The position numbers and the translations under genes were made by a program. A model generated the notes under the pieces. That model did not search any database and was not told the origin of the DNA. It worked only from the letters and a program-made list of their open reading frames with translations. A stretch of DNA of 64,000 bases from Darksidea phi (Eukaryota > Ascomycota > Dothideomycetes > Pleosporales > Lentitheciaceae), in the NCBI GenBank assembly GCA_030770425.1, contig JASJFT010000098.1, positions 1 through 64,000 of the forward strand, given 5' to 3'. Below, piece after piece: positions 44,477-55,049 of the stretch. Numbering within the stretch: position 1 is the first letter of the stretch; each line of letters begins with the position of its first letter.

Positions 44477-47400
44477 CTAATCAGAGTCGCTGTCACTATC
44501 CTGACGCTTCGATCTTCCCTTCTGCTTCTCTTTGTCCTTGTCTTTTCTAGAAGATTTCTTCTTGGGAACCTCATCGGAGGACTTGTCCTCTGAAGTATCG
44601 TCCTTCCTCTTTCCTTTTCGCTTACTCGCCGTCTTCTTTGCCCCACCATCCAATGAACTATCACTAGAAAATACCTTCTTCTTACCCTTCCCTTTGCTCT
44701 TCTTCTTCTGCTTATCATCACTATCACTATCAGAATCATTTCTCTTGCCGATTAAATCGCCATCGTTATCGCTATCGCTATCGTCATCTGACTCTGAGTC
44801 CGACAGCCCAGGCTTCTTCGGCTCGCCAGTTTTACCGGGCCTGTAATCGTATCTCTGTGCACTAACAGCGGCGATCTCAGCCTCGTTCCTCCCGCCCATA
44901 AGGTCTGTCATGTATTGATCAAAGCCTTCAGAAACCTGAGCCACCTGTTTGAAATGCTTCTTGCCAAGAACCAGCTCCGGGAGGGTGTTGTCATGGGCGG
45001 AGGACGAGGAGTGAGCGTTGGTAGGATTGGAAGTGGATGCGGGATTTTTGGGAGGATTGGTGCGCGCTTCCCACTCAGCAAGCGCAACGGCAGTCTGGAA
45101 GGCATTGTGGATTTGTCTGTTCTTGCATTAGTCTAAGATCATGTTGAAGAGTATGAGGGCTTGGGTCGATGGTGCTTAGACTTGGATCGGTCCGTCTAAA
45201 CTCTATGAATTGCCTCGAACCCCAATGTAGTATGGGAAGTAGGGACATACCGGCCATTCCATTGTCTATGTCTCTTACTCGCATTCTTGAAATGCTGATC
45301 TGACCAAACCAATATTTCCTCGCTCTTTACCTTGAAGTTACTTCCATGTGCGTTACGTCGCATTTCCAATGCCTCTTTGATCCGGCGTAGATGTAGTTTG
45401 TAAATTTTCTTGGTCCGTCTGCGATCAAGAGGTTCATATTCAAGGGAAACATGGATGCGTGATTTGAAAGCCGGATCGATGTCTCCGACGCGGTTGGTTG
45501 TGAGGAAGAGTATTCCCCGGTAGTACTCTAACTGGCGCAAAAAGACGGATACCATGGCATTAATTTCGAGTTCGTTGAGTCGACGACTTGGAGTGGGGAA
45601 ATTAGCTTGTGTTCTAGAAGGATGTCGGATTCGTCGCTTACCGTTGAAGAAAGACATCCGCTTCGTCAAGGAGGAGGATACAGCCCCAGCGTGCTGCTAG
45701 TGTGAAGTGAACTTGGAGTTGCTCCTCTAAGTCATCCGCGCGGACCGGCAGATTCCCTGAAGTGAGCGGGTACAGAGGCTTACTCATGTGTGCCGCAATA
45801 CACTCAGCAGTGCTCGTCTTGCCCACACCTGGTGGACCATGAAGTAATAAGACAATCGATCGACCCTTACCAGCAATGAAGTCTCCGAGCTGGTATGGCA
45901 TATCGATTTCATTATTTTCATGTGGGTGATGTAAGTGTTTGGCCACAAGCGCTTCAACTATTACTTTCTGCTTCTTCTCGAGCACAAGATCATTCCAAGG
46001 GTCGCTCGTTCCCTGGAACTCCATCAGATTGTTCCTGTTCGTGCTCAAAATTGCCCAGTACTTCCTGTTCAGAACATAGCCTGGAACCCGGTCCGGTAAG
46101 AGTGTAGTCTCGGAGTCGTCGATCGATTCTTTAGCATGGACCATATGCTTATTATTGCGCAAAAAGACACCAAGCTCCAAATTATCAAGAGAGAAGTCAG
46201 GGCCGGCTACTTCACGAATACACCAACCTTTCTGGCTGCAAAGACCGTGTTCAGGGTACTCGACCCAGGTTTCGCGATTGTCATGGTTAATCTGGTTCTC
46301 TTCAGGTAGTGAGGAGTCGAGTATTGTGTATGCATTACCTTCTGTAGAGAGGGCTTCTCTAAAGTCAATAATGACTTCAGAGTCAATTTCTTCGCCTCGG
46401 GAATCGGTATCGTAGTTTTTGCCGAGGTATTTTCGATGAGAATAAAGCTCGGTGGTAAACTGCTTGAAGATATTGCCAACTTCGACGAGTTGTTTTATCC
46501 TGCCAGACCTGTCGAACTTTGAGGGATAGATTGGGAGAGAAGATATTTCTTTCTCTCCTTCATAGGGCCGTATTCCCACGACTCTTTCCTGTGGCCAATA
46601 TAACGAACCATCGTACGTCAGGCTCCAGCATTGCACCACGAAAGCTTGTCCCCACGAACCCGGACCGAGAGCCTCTACACCAATTTTCTTTGTCTTGCTG
46701 GGGTTCGCTGTCGAATCGGCATTTGTATTTCGGCCTCCAGTGAATTTGAACACTCGTGCTGCCCTCAGTTTTCCCCCGCTAGACTTGTCCTCCAGAATGA
46801 CCTCCTCTCCATAGTGGAATAGATGCCACAGATCATCGAATGCAACAGTTTCCAGTGTCCCATCTTCAATTTGTTGTCTCATTTCAAACAAATCCTTCAT
46901 ATCCTCGTCCATGAATCGAATCAATAGTCGGAAGTCCTCAAGCGCAATATGGCTATCCCGATAAGGTTGCATGGCAGTAAAGTCCGCATCCGGCGGCGGA
47001 GGAGGCGGTGCTGGCATTGGCCACATATGCATCGTAACTGCCCAGTCCGGTTGGACCATGGTCTCCCAGACCTGAGGTAGGATAATCTCCCCATCAGGAC
47101 CTACGAGGTCGTAATGGCCCTCATGTACATGTTGGCCAATAACGTCAACATGCAAAAAAGCCTGTTTGATCAACTCTTCCATACCCTAAACAAATGTAAG
47201 TAAACACCTTAACCCAAATTAATAGTAACTAACCTTCCAGGTCTTGCATATATGCCAAGGAAAACTGAATTTGCGGCCAACAGCATCCTTGAATTTAATT
47301 GGAGGTTTTGGGGCATCTGACGGTAGCTTAACTGCCTCTTTTTCTGCCAGAGCTCTCTCGTGGGCAGCTTTAGCCTCCTCCACTTCCATGGTAGCCTTAG

Positions 47401-49057
47401 CTTCAGCATCTTCACGAACCTTCCATACGGCCTCAAACAGTTTGGCAGTTCCGGAAGTAACCTCTCGCTTTAATTGCTCGTTTTTCTGGGCCAATATGAG
47501 CTTTTCGAGTTTCGCCAGCTTATCCTCAGCATTGTCATCATCAACAACAGTACCCAAGACTTCAGGTAGATTAGTCTTCGTGCTGCCGGCTACCGTCTGT
47601 CGGGGTCCAGTAGGATCCCCTAGCCGCTCGCTGTCAAAAATATCATGGTGGTCTAGGTCAGAGGGAGATTCAAGCCCCGTTTTTGGTGCCCCCAAGATTG
47701 TCGACTGCGTATCCTCTTTTGCTTTCGATCTTTCTGAACTTCCCAAATCTTCATCCATACCTTTCGAATCATAAGATCCGTCCTTCACTTCATGCAAACG
47801 AGAACCATTCTCTACTTCCTTGTTATCTGGTGATAGCAGCAGCGAAGGTGGTGGTGGCGTAGATTGAGGCGAACGAATAACAAGTGCCTCCGATGGAAGT
47901 GGAGACGAAGGCTGGTACAGCGGCGTGGGAGAGATGGAACGCGATGACGGAGCGGATGGATGCGTAGGAATAACAAATTCGTTGAGTTCATCTGGGGGAG
48001 GCGGTGGCCGTGGTGGGGGAATCATTGGCGGCGGTGGCGGCGGCGGCGGCGGCGGTGGCCGTGGTGGGAGAATAATTGGCGGCGGCGGCGGCGGCGGCGG
48101 TGGTTGAACCGAGCGAAACGTCTCCAGTTCTTTGAATCTTTCACGAATCTCAGCTTCGCGTAAAACTAAGAATTTGAATGGTCGTATAAAGACAACTCGT
48201 CCACAGAGGGTTGCATTGTCCCAATTCACCTTGAGATCTATGTCCTTTAAATTGGCTATAAGATCTGGAGAGTGAATCATGAGTTGGAGAGCTTTAACCT
48301 TGCTCCAAGACGGACTAAGAAAATCATAATTTTTGTCCACTTTCGGGGTCTTGGGAGCTTTCTCATCTCCAACCTTTTGCTCTGTGCTGCTCTTGACAGC
48401 TAATTTCGAAGGAGGAGGTGGAGGTATCAAATCGTCCTGATTGTCGTCAAGTAGGACTTCAATGACGCTTTCATATTGCGGTTTGCGGGTGCTCCATTGC
48501 GCGAGGTGCAAGTACGTGATTGATCGCAGGTTTGGGAAAGCTTCATTTGACACTGTGCTCGCATAGCTGGTGCCAACGACACTGCCCGTAGCCTCATTTT
48601 CGTCATCACCTCTGCCGTCATGTTCATCCTCGTGCGCCTTGTCCTCATTCTTGTTCTTGTTTGTCTTCCGAGGTTTACGTGAATAATTCAAATCTGCAAC
48701 AGTACCTGTACTGCCTGCAACACTATGGTCATTGCTGTCTTCGACCTTTTCTTTGCTTTCCGTTGCCTCTCTCCGGGGAACTGTCGCATCCAACGGATGA
48801 TCAGATAGGGCTGGATCAATAGGCGCCTCTGCACCGCTCTTAGCGCTGCCCGTGTGACTCTTATCGTTGTCGTCTTCCACTTTACTTTCCCCCTCACCTG
48901 CCTTCTCTTTGCCCTTAGACTGTTCCGGCTGTACTTCCAAGTGAGTGTTGTCCTCTAGCTGATCGCTCATGCCGGGAATGGCAGATAAGGTGGGCGGCTC
49001 AGCCTTGTCATTCCCTTCCCTTTGCTTTTCCGCCGGGTCCTTCATGTGGGGGCCCAT
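44477..49057 (-). CDS. Very large AAA+ ATPase with polyproline core and SD/KK-rich tail
   Basis: Exons 49057-47234, 47185-45642, 45586-45251 and 45116-44477 (1447 aa). Residues 1-200 are charged and disordered. Several polyproline runs (up to 12 P) lie at about 315-360, with more around 210 and 400. A coiled coil follows near 540-590. The middle (residues about 610-1010) matches the extended N-domain of fungal AAA ATPases (DUF7025-like: SLPIYPSKFD, RKYW). The AAA core has Walker A GPPGVGKTS (about 1057), Walker B CILLLDEADVFL (about 1105), and sensor/arginine-finger elements GILFLTTNRVGDIDPAFKSR. The tail is Ser/Asp- and Lys-rich with basic nuclear-localisation-like clusters. Typical relatives stop soon after the AAA lid, so the tail and polyproline parts are unusual. 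Cellular role not known. Confidence 0.85.
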
Positions 49058-49554
49058 TGTTGCGTCTTTGAGCTGATCATAAGCTTTCAGAAGCCTTCAT
49101 ATCTCGAATGCAATTCGTCAAGAGCTGGAAACCGCCTTTGCTGTAATGAAAGCACGGTGGAAGTGCGCTCGGAATTCTGGCACGACCGAGGCTGAGCCAA
49201 GATAAATTGAGGCTCGTTTTGGCCCCCACACTTCCTGCACCCCTCCATGCAACCTCGGTGAGGCACCGGCGTCTCAGCGTGCCCTCACTGCGGGGCACCC
49301 TCACATAATTAGCGTAATAGAATCCTAGCAATCGCTTTCCTATTCCACCAAAAATCTTTGCCTGTAGCTGAACTATATATAGCTATAAAGCCTTATGAAG
49401 GGTTGAGCGATGCGGCAAAATCCGTGCGTCAGATGAGCCCGTGCGTCGGCCGATTACGTACAGTATTTGACCATCGACACGGTTCGTTGTAGGTAACCAA
49501 TTCGACATCACTTCGCTGCAACAGTTTTCCAGCCTAAGGAGCGCTGCCACGACG
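49058..49554. other. Divergent promoter region
   Basis: A 497-bp interval between the divergently transcribed AAA ATPase and DUF7708-like genes. No other feature seen. Confidence 0.5.
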
Positions 49555-51565
49555 ATGCAGAATGCAACGCTTGTCAGCAGAACCAATTCAGAGCTATCGG
49601 TTGAAGATCGAAAGTTGGTAAAGCGGTCCACAGCGGATTTTATAAAAGAGCACGTGACTCAGCCTTCTGGTCTCGAGTCTCCAGTCTTTAGAGATGAGGA
49701 AGGCTTTGTTACGGAGGAGCAGTCGCAGGCCCTTGACAAGAGATAGTACGCCTTCGTTCCTAGTCCGCGAGAAATGGCAATGCTGACAACTGTGCAACTC
49801 CAGCGCTGAGATATGGGCGGAAGCGTTTCAAGAAGCTCAGAAGCTAGCCCTGATTCTAGAGCAAAGTCAAAGCAAACTCAATGAGTATGATGGCAAATTC
49901 AAGCCGATCAACGCAAAGAAATTCACACTAGCCGAGCTCTTGGCAGCAGTCGAGAGTAACAAGAAGAAGTACGAATACGAGGACCTCAAAGGACCAAAGG
50001 GCTTTCTACGCAAAGGCTTCAGGAAGCTAGGGGAGAATGCGCATAGCTTCAAACAATGGCTCGGACTTGTTCCTAACTCGAACTATTCGGCGCCCATTGT
50101 GGGTGCATTTATGGTCATGCTGAGCATAGCAGACCGCATGCATCAAATTCGCGAGGAGGTTTTCAAGATGATCACGGCAGTTCCAGAGGATTTCAACGAC
50201 CTGCGGGACTACCTTTCCGTGTACAGCGAAGTCACAGATGAAAACATCTCTATAAAAGCTGCTTCTGTCTGTACCCACATATGCCGCACGTTACAACACG
50301 CCATGCGCTTCGTGGGCGAGAATCCTTTCAAGAAAATGCTGAAGTCGTTGAAGGGAGATAGCTATGAGAAAGTTACGGTGATGTGTATTGAGAACTTGGT
50401 AGAGTCAAAGAAGCAGTTTCGGGGAGCAATCGATAAGCATTTGCATAGTAGGGTCGGTAGCCTGTTTCGCTTGGCGAAGAGTAGCAGTATGTTGCAGAAA
50501 ATGATCGCTTGGGGTATGTATGCACCCCATGGTATTCAGCAATTTCAGTCATTATTGACCTGAGCAGAGGTATTACGGTCGAGGGATAGTACTCTAAACG
50601 CTATCGAAAGCAGTCACAAGGACCTCAAAGCAGAACTTGAGCAATTACGAAATGTCGTCTCGAATGCAATGTATAACAAGCTCCTCTCTGACGAAGACGA
50701 GCGCGAGTATCTTGCGCAGATGGCGGCTGCGAAGTTGCTGGAGTTGCAGAAGCAGGAACCGAAACTAGTGAAGGGCGGGATCCCAGTCTCGCAAATTGAA
50801 GTTCAGGGCTACGATGCAAGACACACACAGCTTGACCTTTTAGCATGTTTGAATCAAGGCACTTCGCTTTCGAGTACGGATATCGGTCGCTTGGCCTTTA
50901 TAAAGCACCACACGGTGTTCCGCAAATGGATACTCGAGCCAAAATCAAGCGCAATACACATCGACGGTAACGCCGACGTCGGACCTGCGGACTACACATC
51001 TACGACATCATTCTTGTGTGCAGAGACGGCACATCTAATGGAGTCTATGAAGCACACCTTGGCCCTATCCTACTTCTGCGGTCTGCGCGCAGCGCCAACG
51101 TCAAAGATCCGGGCAGGCATTAAAGACATGATGACAAGCCTCCTGGGACAAATACTGCAGTGCGTTGAGGAAGGTGTATTTGACGATGAGTTCTTGGACG
51201 AGAGTCTGAAACATGATATCAAGGACCACAGCCTTAATGGCCTCTATCGTGTGTTTGAGGCCCTCGTCATGCTGCTCCCTGAGTCCTGGACAGTTGTCTG
51301 CTTCATCGATGGCATCGAGTTCTACGAGACTCAGCGCCGAGTAGACCGTACGCTTGGGATTATGAAGCGCTTGCTGAAACTATCTAAAAGAGTTGGGAAA
51401 TTCCAAGGGCCTACATTCAAGCTACTTGTTACTGCAGCAAAAACATCGTTAATCGTGGCGAAAGAGTTTCTCCCTGAAAACCGAATTATTTGTTCGGAAG
51501 ATCCGATCGAAGACTCTATTCTGCCAGCAAACATCATAACGAGCGATATCTTGAGACCATATTAG
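49555..51565 (+). CDS. DUF7708-like/STAND-related protein lacking a clear Walker A
   Basis: Exons 49555-49745, 49804-50513 and 50568-51565 (632 aa). The N-terminal part (EIWAEAFQEAQKLA ... LKGPKGFLRKGFRKLGENA ... LGLVPNSNYSAPIVGAFMVM) is a helical domain seen at the start of fungal NACHT/ankyrin-type proteins. A coiled coil (ESSHKDLKAELEQLRNVV) links it to a P-loop-like domain. In that domain the Walker A position has no GxxGxGKS/T, while a Walker B-like WTVVCFIDGIEFYE is present, followed by KLLVTAAK. The protein ends after this domain with no ankyrin or WD repeats. It may be a truncated STAND protein or a distinct short architecture common in Pezizomycotina. A role in non-self recognition is inference. 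Confidence 0.75.
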
Positions 51566-51967
51566 ATTACCGCTCTGAAATCTCTATACCCCAGCGTTTG
51601 TTTCTATTCCACTGCAAATTGCTAGTTTCCCTATAGTGTTTTGCGGTTCGCCGCTCACTTAGTAAACACGTTATACGCCAATCATATTCAATTTAACCCA
51701 ATACCTCTTGTAATGTCTTTCGATCGGGAGAAAATAAATGGCGTGCAACAGTTTCGCTATGCTCACAATGGTGGTGCATTCCGGCATCACATGCATCCAT
51801 ACATTAGGTACCTTTAGTAGGACGAGACCCAGGGTGGCATTCGTAAGAGTTTATAGAATGACAACGCTCAAATGGTGAGTACTGCAGCATGGTTAGTCGT
51901 TGGTAATAAGCATATTAACCCGTTGGCCGCCTCCGTCCTCCACTAACGTTAATCTCATCTTCGACTC
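51566..51967. other. Intergenic, no supported gene
   Basis: Short frames only between the DUF7708-like gene and the paralogue fragment. Confidence 0.4.
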
Positions 51968-52205
51968 TCAGCTCAAATCCCCATCAAACAGCGGTCTCGC
52001 AGAACATGCCTTGACGCGCTCTTCCCCCAGTCCATGACAATTTCCCTTCTCATCCGGGGAGATCGAAATTAGCACCTTCTTGCACGCCTTGTCCGAATAT
52101 CCAGTCAATTCCCACGCACCCTCGGCCACCAGCTGAAGTTGTTGATACGGGACGAAACCGTCGAAAGGCAAGCGAGTAGTGTCGTGGGCTTCATTGCGCT
52201 TTTGG
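51968..52205 (-). pseudogene. Truncated paralogue of the CVNH-lectin C-terminal domain
   Basis: The reverse-strand frame LPFDGFVPYQQLQLVAEGAW, ELTGYSDKACKK, SISPDEKGNCHGLGEE and ARPLFDGD aligns, block for block, with the end of the neighbouring lectin gene (IPFHDFKAVSYGAWEIVGY, ISPEEMGKCESMEE, ARPLFNGD). The CVNH part and signal peptide are not found upstream. It is probably a leftover of a tandem duplication. Confidence 0.6.
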
Positions 52206-52647
52206 AACCGTTCTCGTCACTTTGTATGATATTTAGTCTCATGCAAGGATCTGGTTGAACTAGGAGACCATTGACAAGCATAGCCATTATGCAATTAGAC
52301 ACGGACATTCTATAGTCTCACGCGAGATATAGACGCTGTGCCTGAAGGGTACAGATGCGGTATGTCACCAAACATATTTGTATTTAGGTATGCGATTTTG
52401 GGGGTAGAAGGGTAGAAAGAAATGAGAATTCAGGCCTCATGGGCGGGTTCCGTGGAGCGTTGGCGGGGGTTAATGGCCCTCGTCTTGCCTATTTCATTTA
52501 CTGGTTCGTTACAAAGAGAGAAACTCAAAATACATGTAAAAGATTATGAGCCATACGGTATATATAGACGTAGAAGCTACTACAAAAGGGACTCCCACTA
52601 TGAAAATCCAAACAAATACTTATAAAACATCTGTTTTCGCTCTGTCC
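52206..52647. other. Intergenic between lectin paralogues
   Basis: No frame continuing the paralogue was found. Nothing else noted. Confidence 0.4.
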
Positions 52648-53585
52648 TTAATTCGGATCGCCGTTGAATAACGGCCGCGCAGTAATCCCTCTAACAAACT
52701 CTCCCTCCTCCATAGATTCACACTTCCCCATCTCCTCCGGCGAAATGGTGACAAGCTTCTCCGTGCAACCCTCATCCGCGTACCCTACAATTTCCCAAGC
52801 GCCATAGCTAACCGCCTTGAAATCATGGAACGGAATATGGTCTGGGAAATAGAAGCTTGGAATATAACAGTCGCTGATGGGTGCTATATTCTGAATAAAG
52901 GCTTCGCCAAAGTCGTTACCGGTTGTGTCGCTGCATAAACGCGCTACCGACCGGCACCAGTCCTGACCGTTCTTAGGACAGGTGGCGTTGCCGCCAATGC
53001 CGTATCTGCGGTCGCTAGGGAATTCGTATTTTGAGGGGCTGCTGGGAGCGACGGGCGCGCTTTTGAGGTTTGACAAGAGATGGCCTGAGTAGACGCCGAT
53101 GTGCTCGTCTGGAAAGGTGTGAGAAATATGTCTATTTTCTTTTGCTGTGCATGGATATTACAAAGCAAGAGATGCACGAACCTAGTTTGAGTGTAGTATT
53201 TTTCCTTTGACCAAAGTTGGGCTGACATTGGCATTGCAGGTTCGAACCGCCGTTGCGGAGCTCGCAGTTGAAGCAGGTTCTTCCATAGAAGCCACTTACA
53301 TCGTGTTAGTTGTTTTCATGCCATGTCTATCACCAAGACTTACTCATTCTTCCAGGTCAGAGTTCCATCCTCGTTCGAAATCTTGTTCAGCAAATAGGTT
53401 CCGCTTGTTATCCGGGTGGTGCCGTTCCCGATCAAACAATCGCCGATCAGCCAGCTAGCGTCAACCCGAACATTCGTACACTCATTGCCAATCAAGCCGG
53501 GCGCTGCAGCGCGAGGTGCGATCAAGGATGATGCATATGAAGTGGAAAAGTAGGCAAAAGACGCCAGTAATAAGATGCGCTTCAT
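52648..53585 (-). CDS. Secreted cyanovirin-N-like (CVNH) lectin with novel C-terminal domain
   Basis: Exons 53585-53344, 53294-53182 and 53108-52648 (271 aa). The start at 53585 (MKRILLLASFAYFSTSYASS) gives a good signal peptide; an upstream in-frame ATG at 53630 would bury it. Residues about 35-125 form a CVNH fold: CTNVRVDASWLIGDCLI, TYLLNKISNEDGTLTW, TCFNCELRNGGSNLQCQC and LKLDEHIGVYSGHL, with paired cysteines. CVNH proteins bind mannose-rich glycans. The C-terminal 140 residues (CPKNGQDWCRSVARLCSDTT ... DCYIPSFYFPD ... GYADEGCTEKLVTISPEEMG) hold more cysteines and no known family. A truncated copy of this part lies 450 bp downstream. The family is common in filamentous fungi, with mostly unknown physiological roles. 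Confidence 0.82.
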
Positions 53586-55049
53586 TCTTCTTCGTTGGGA
53601 TGGGGGATTGTCGCTTGCAGAGTTCGTCACAGTCTGAACGGTACCCTTCGTTCTACTGTGCGTCTCTTATACCCACAAGATGCCTGGTACGAGGGATCAA
53701 GCGCGTCCAAATCACAGCTCTTTACGATATTGCCCATAGAATTTCTCCCTTGTATCTCGGTATTTGAAATTTAGCATCCCTCTTTGGAAAGTGGTATGCA
53801 ATCGCGCGAGCGCTAGACATGGAGGTGGAAAATCCGCTGGGCGGCACGCGGTCAGTAGAAAAGAGCGCACCCGAGACTCGCCTATTTCCATCAATACCGA
53901 AACACCTATTTACGCCGCTACCTATACATGGCTTTCGGTATACAGCTTTTCTACCCTCCGAGTGGGCAGGTTCGAGGGTACGACTTAATTAAGCGAAACG
54001 AATATGGGCGCACGGATCGCTGTGAGTGCCTCCGCATTCCTCGTATATTGGGGTGTGCCTGATCGATACAGTGGGGAACTTATATTATCCTGCATGTACG
54101 AAGGGAAATAAATGCATGTAGGATTCGATGATTTGCACCCATATTGAGAAAACATGCGACGAATACGATAAACCATGGCAGGACCCTCGATGGAGGTTTC
54201 TCGCATGTGGCTCAATGCCGAATAGCGGGTTTAGTCATTTGGTTGAATGTGGGGACCTGCTGCCGTCCGAAGCGGAAACGTTTAGTTCCCGCCAACAACT
54301 TCGGACTAGCTGCCAGCAACGGACATCCTCAAGGGACGTTTCCAGGACACGTCGGCACTTCGCCTACACCGGATCCTCGGACTACTTTCGGGCTATATTG
54401 AGTTCTTGGGTGGTACGGTAGAAGCTTGTTGGCTCGGAGTGCCCGAGGTTGAGCGCTACGATGGCCGTCCTTCAAAGATATTGCGTTAATGTGCAAGAGA
54501 TAGGAAGGAGCAGGCTTTATACTCGGGTATGTGGCTCAAGTCGCGTGCCTTGGTTGAGTAGCCATCCTCAACACCAGAACAGTGGATGTAAAAAGCGCTA
54601 AACAGCAGAACCTTTGTCACCATACCCTTCGCCAATGGCCTTTATATTGTAGGCCTCTTTTTTTGCTACTACTGTATATGTAGAAAGCTTGCATAGTCTC
54701 TATGACTGGGACGAGCGAAATCTGAATCTGTACGTACCTTTGGAGCATAGTACTTCTTGATCACTGTTGTAAGCGCTGACATACGCGCGGGGTCGATCAC
54801 ATGTCAGCGGGTCATTTTAGGCCGTTATTGCTACCTAGGTACCCTTGCTATAGACTGATCCCGGAAGGAGGGAGAGGCCTGCACAAGCATTACATCCCCA
54901 GATTAACCATTCGAGACTGAGAATTAAAACAGAGGTCATCAAGGAGCTTTTCGCAAATAGAGAAACCAATACCTTCTCCTCCGAGCCATGACAGCTAAAC
55001 CCTTCTAGTAACCACACATGTCAAACAAATTGAATCATCGCATCGTCGC
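53586..55049. other. Intergenic, no supported gene
   Basis: About 1.5 kb containing only short frames on both strands. No recognisable protein, repeat or RNA gene. Confidence 0.4.

Noticed and set aside
49555..49745. Short 63-codon frame as a separate gene
   Set aside because: It ends in TAG only because the intron donor GTACGC starts inside it. Splicing to 49804 continues the same protein.
53215..53260. GGTTCGAACC resembling a tRNA T-arm
   Set aside because: It lies inside CVNH exon 2, and no acceptor stem or anticodon arm can be folded around it.
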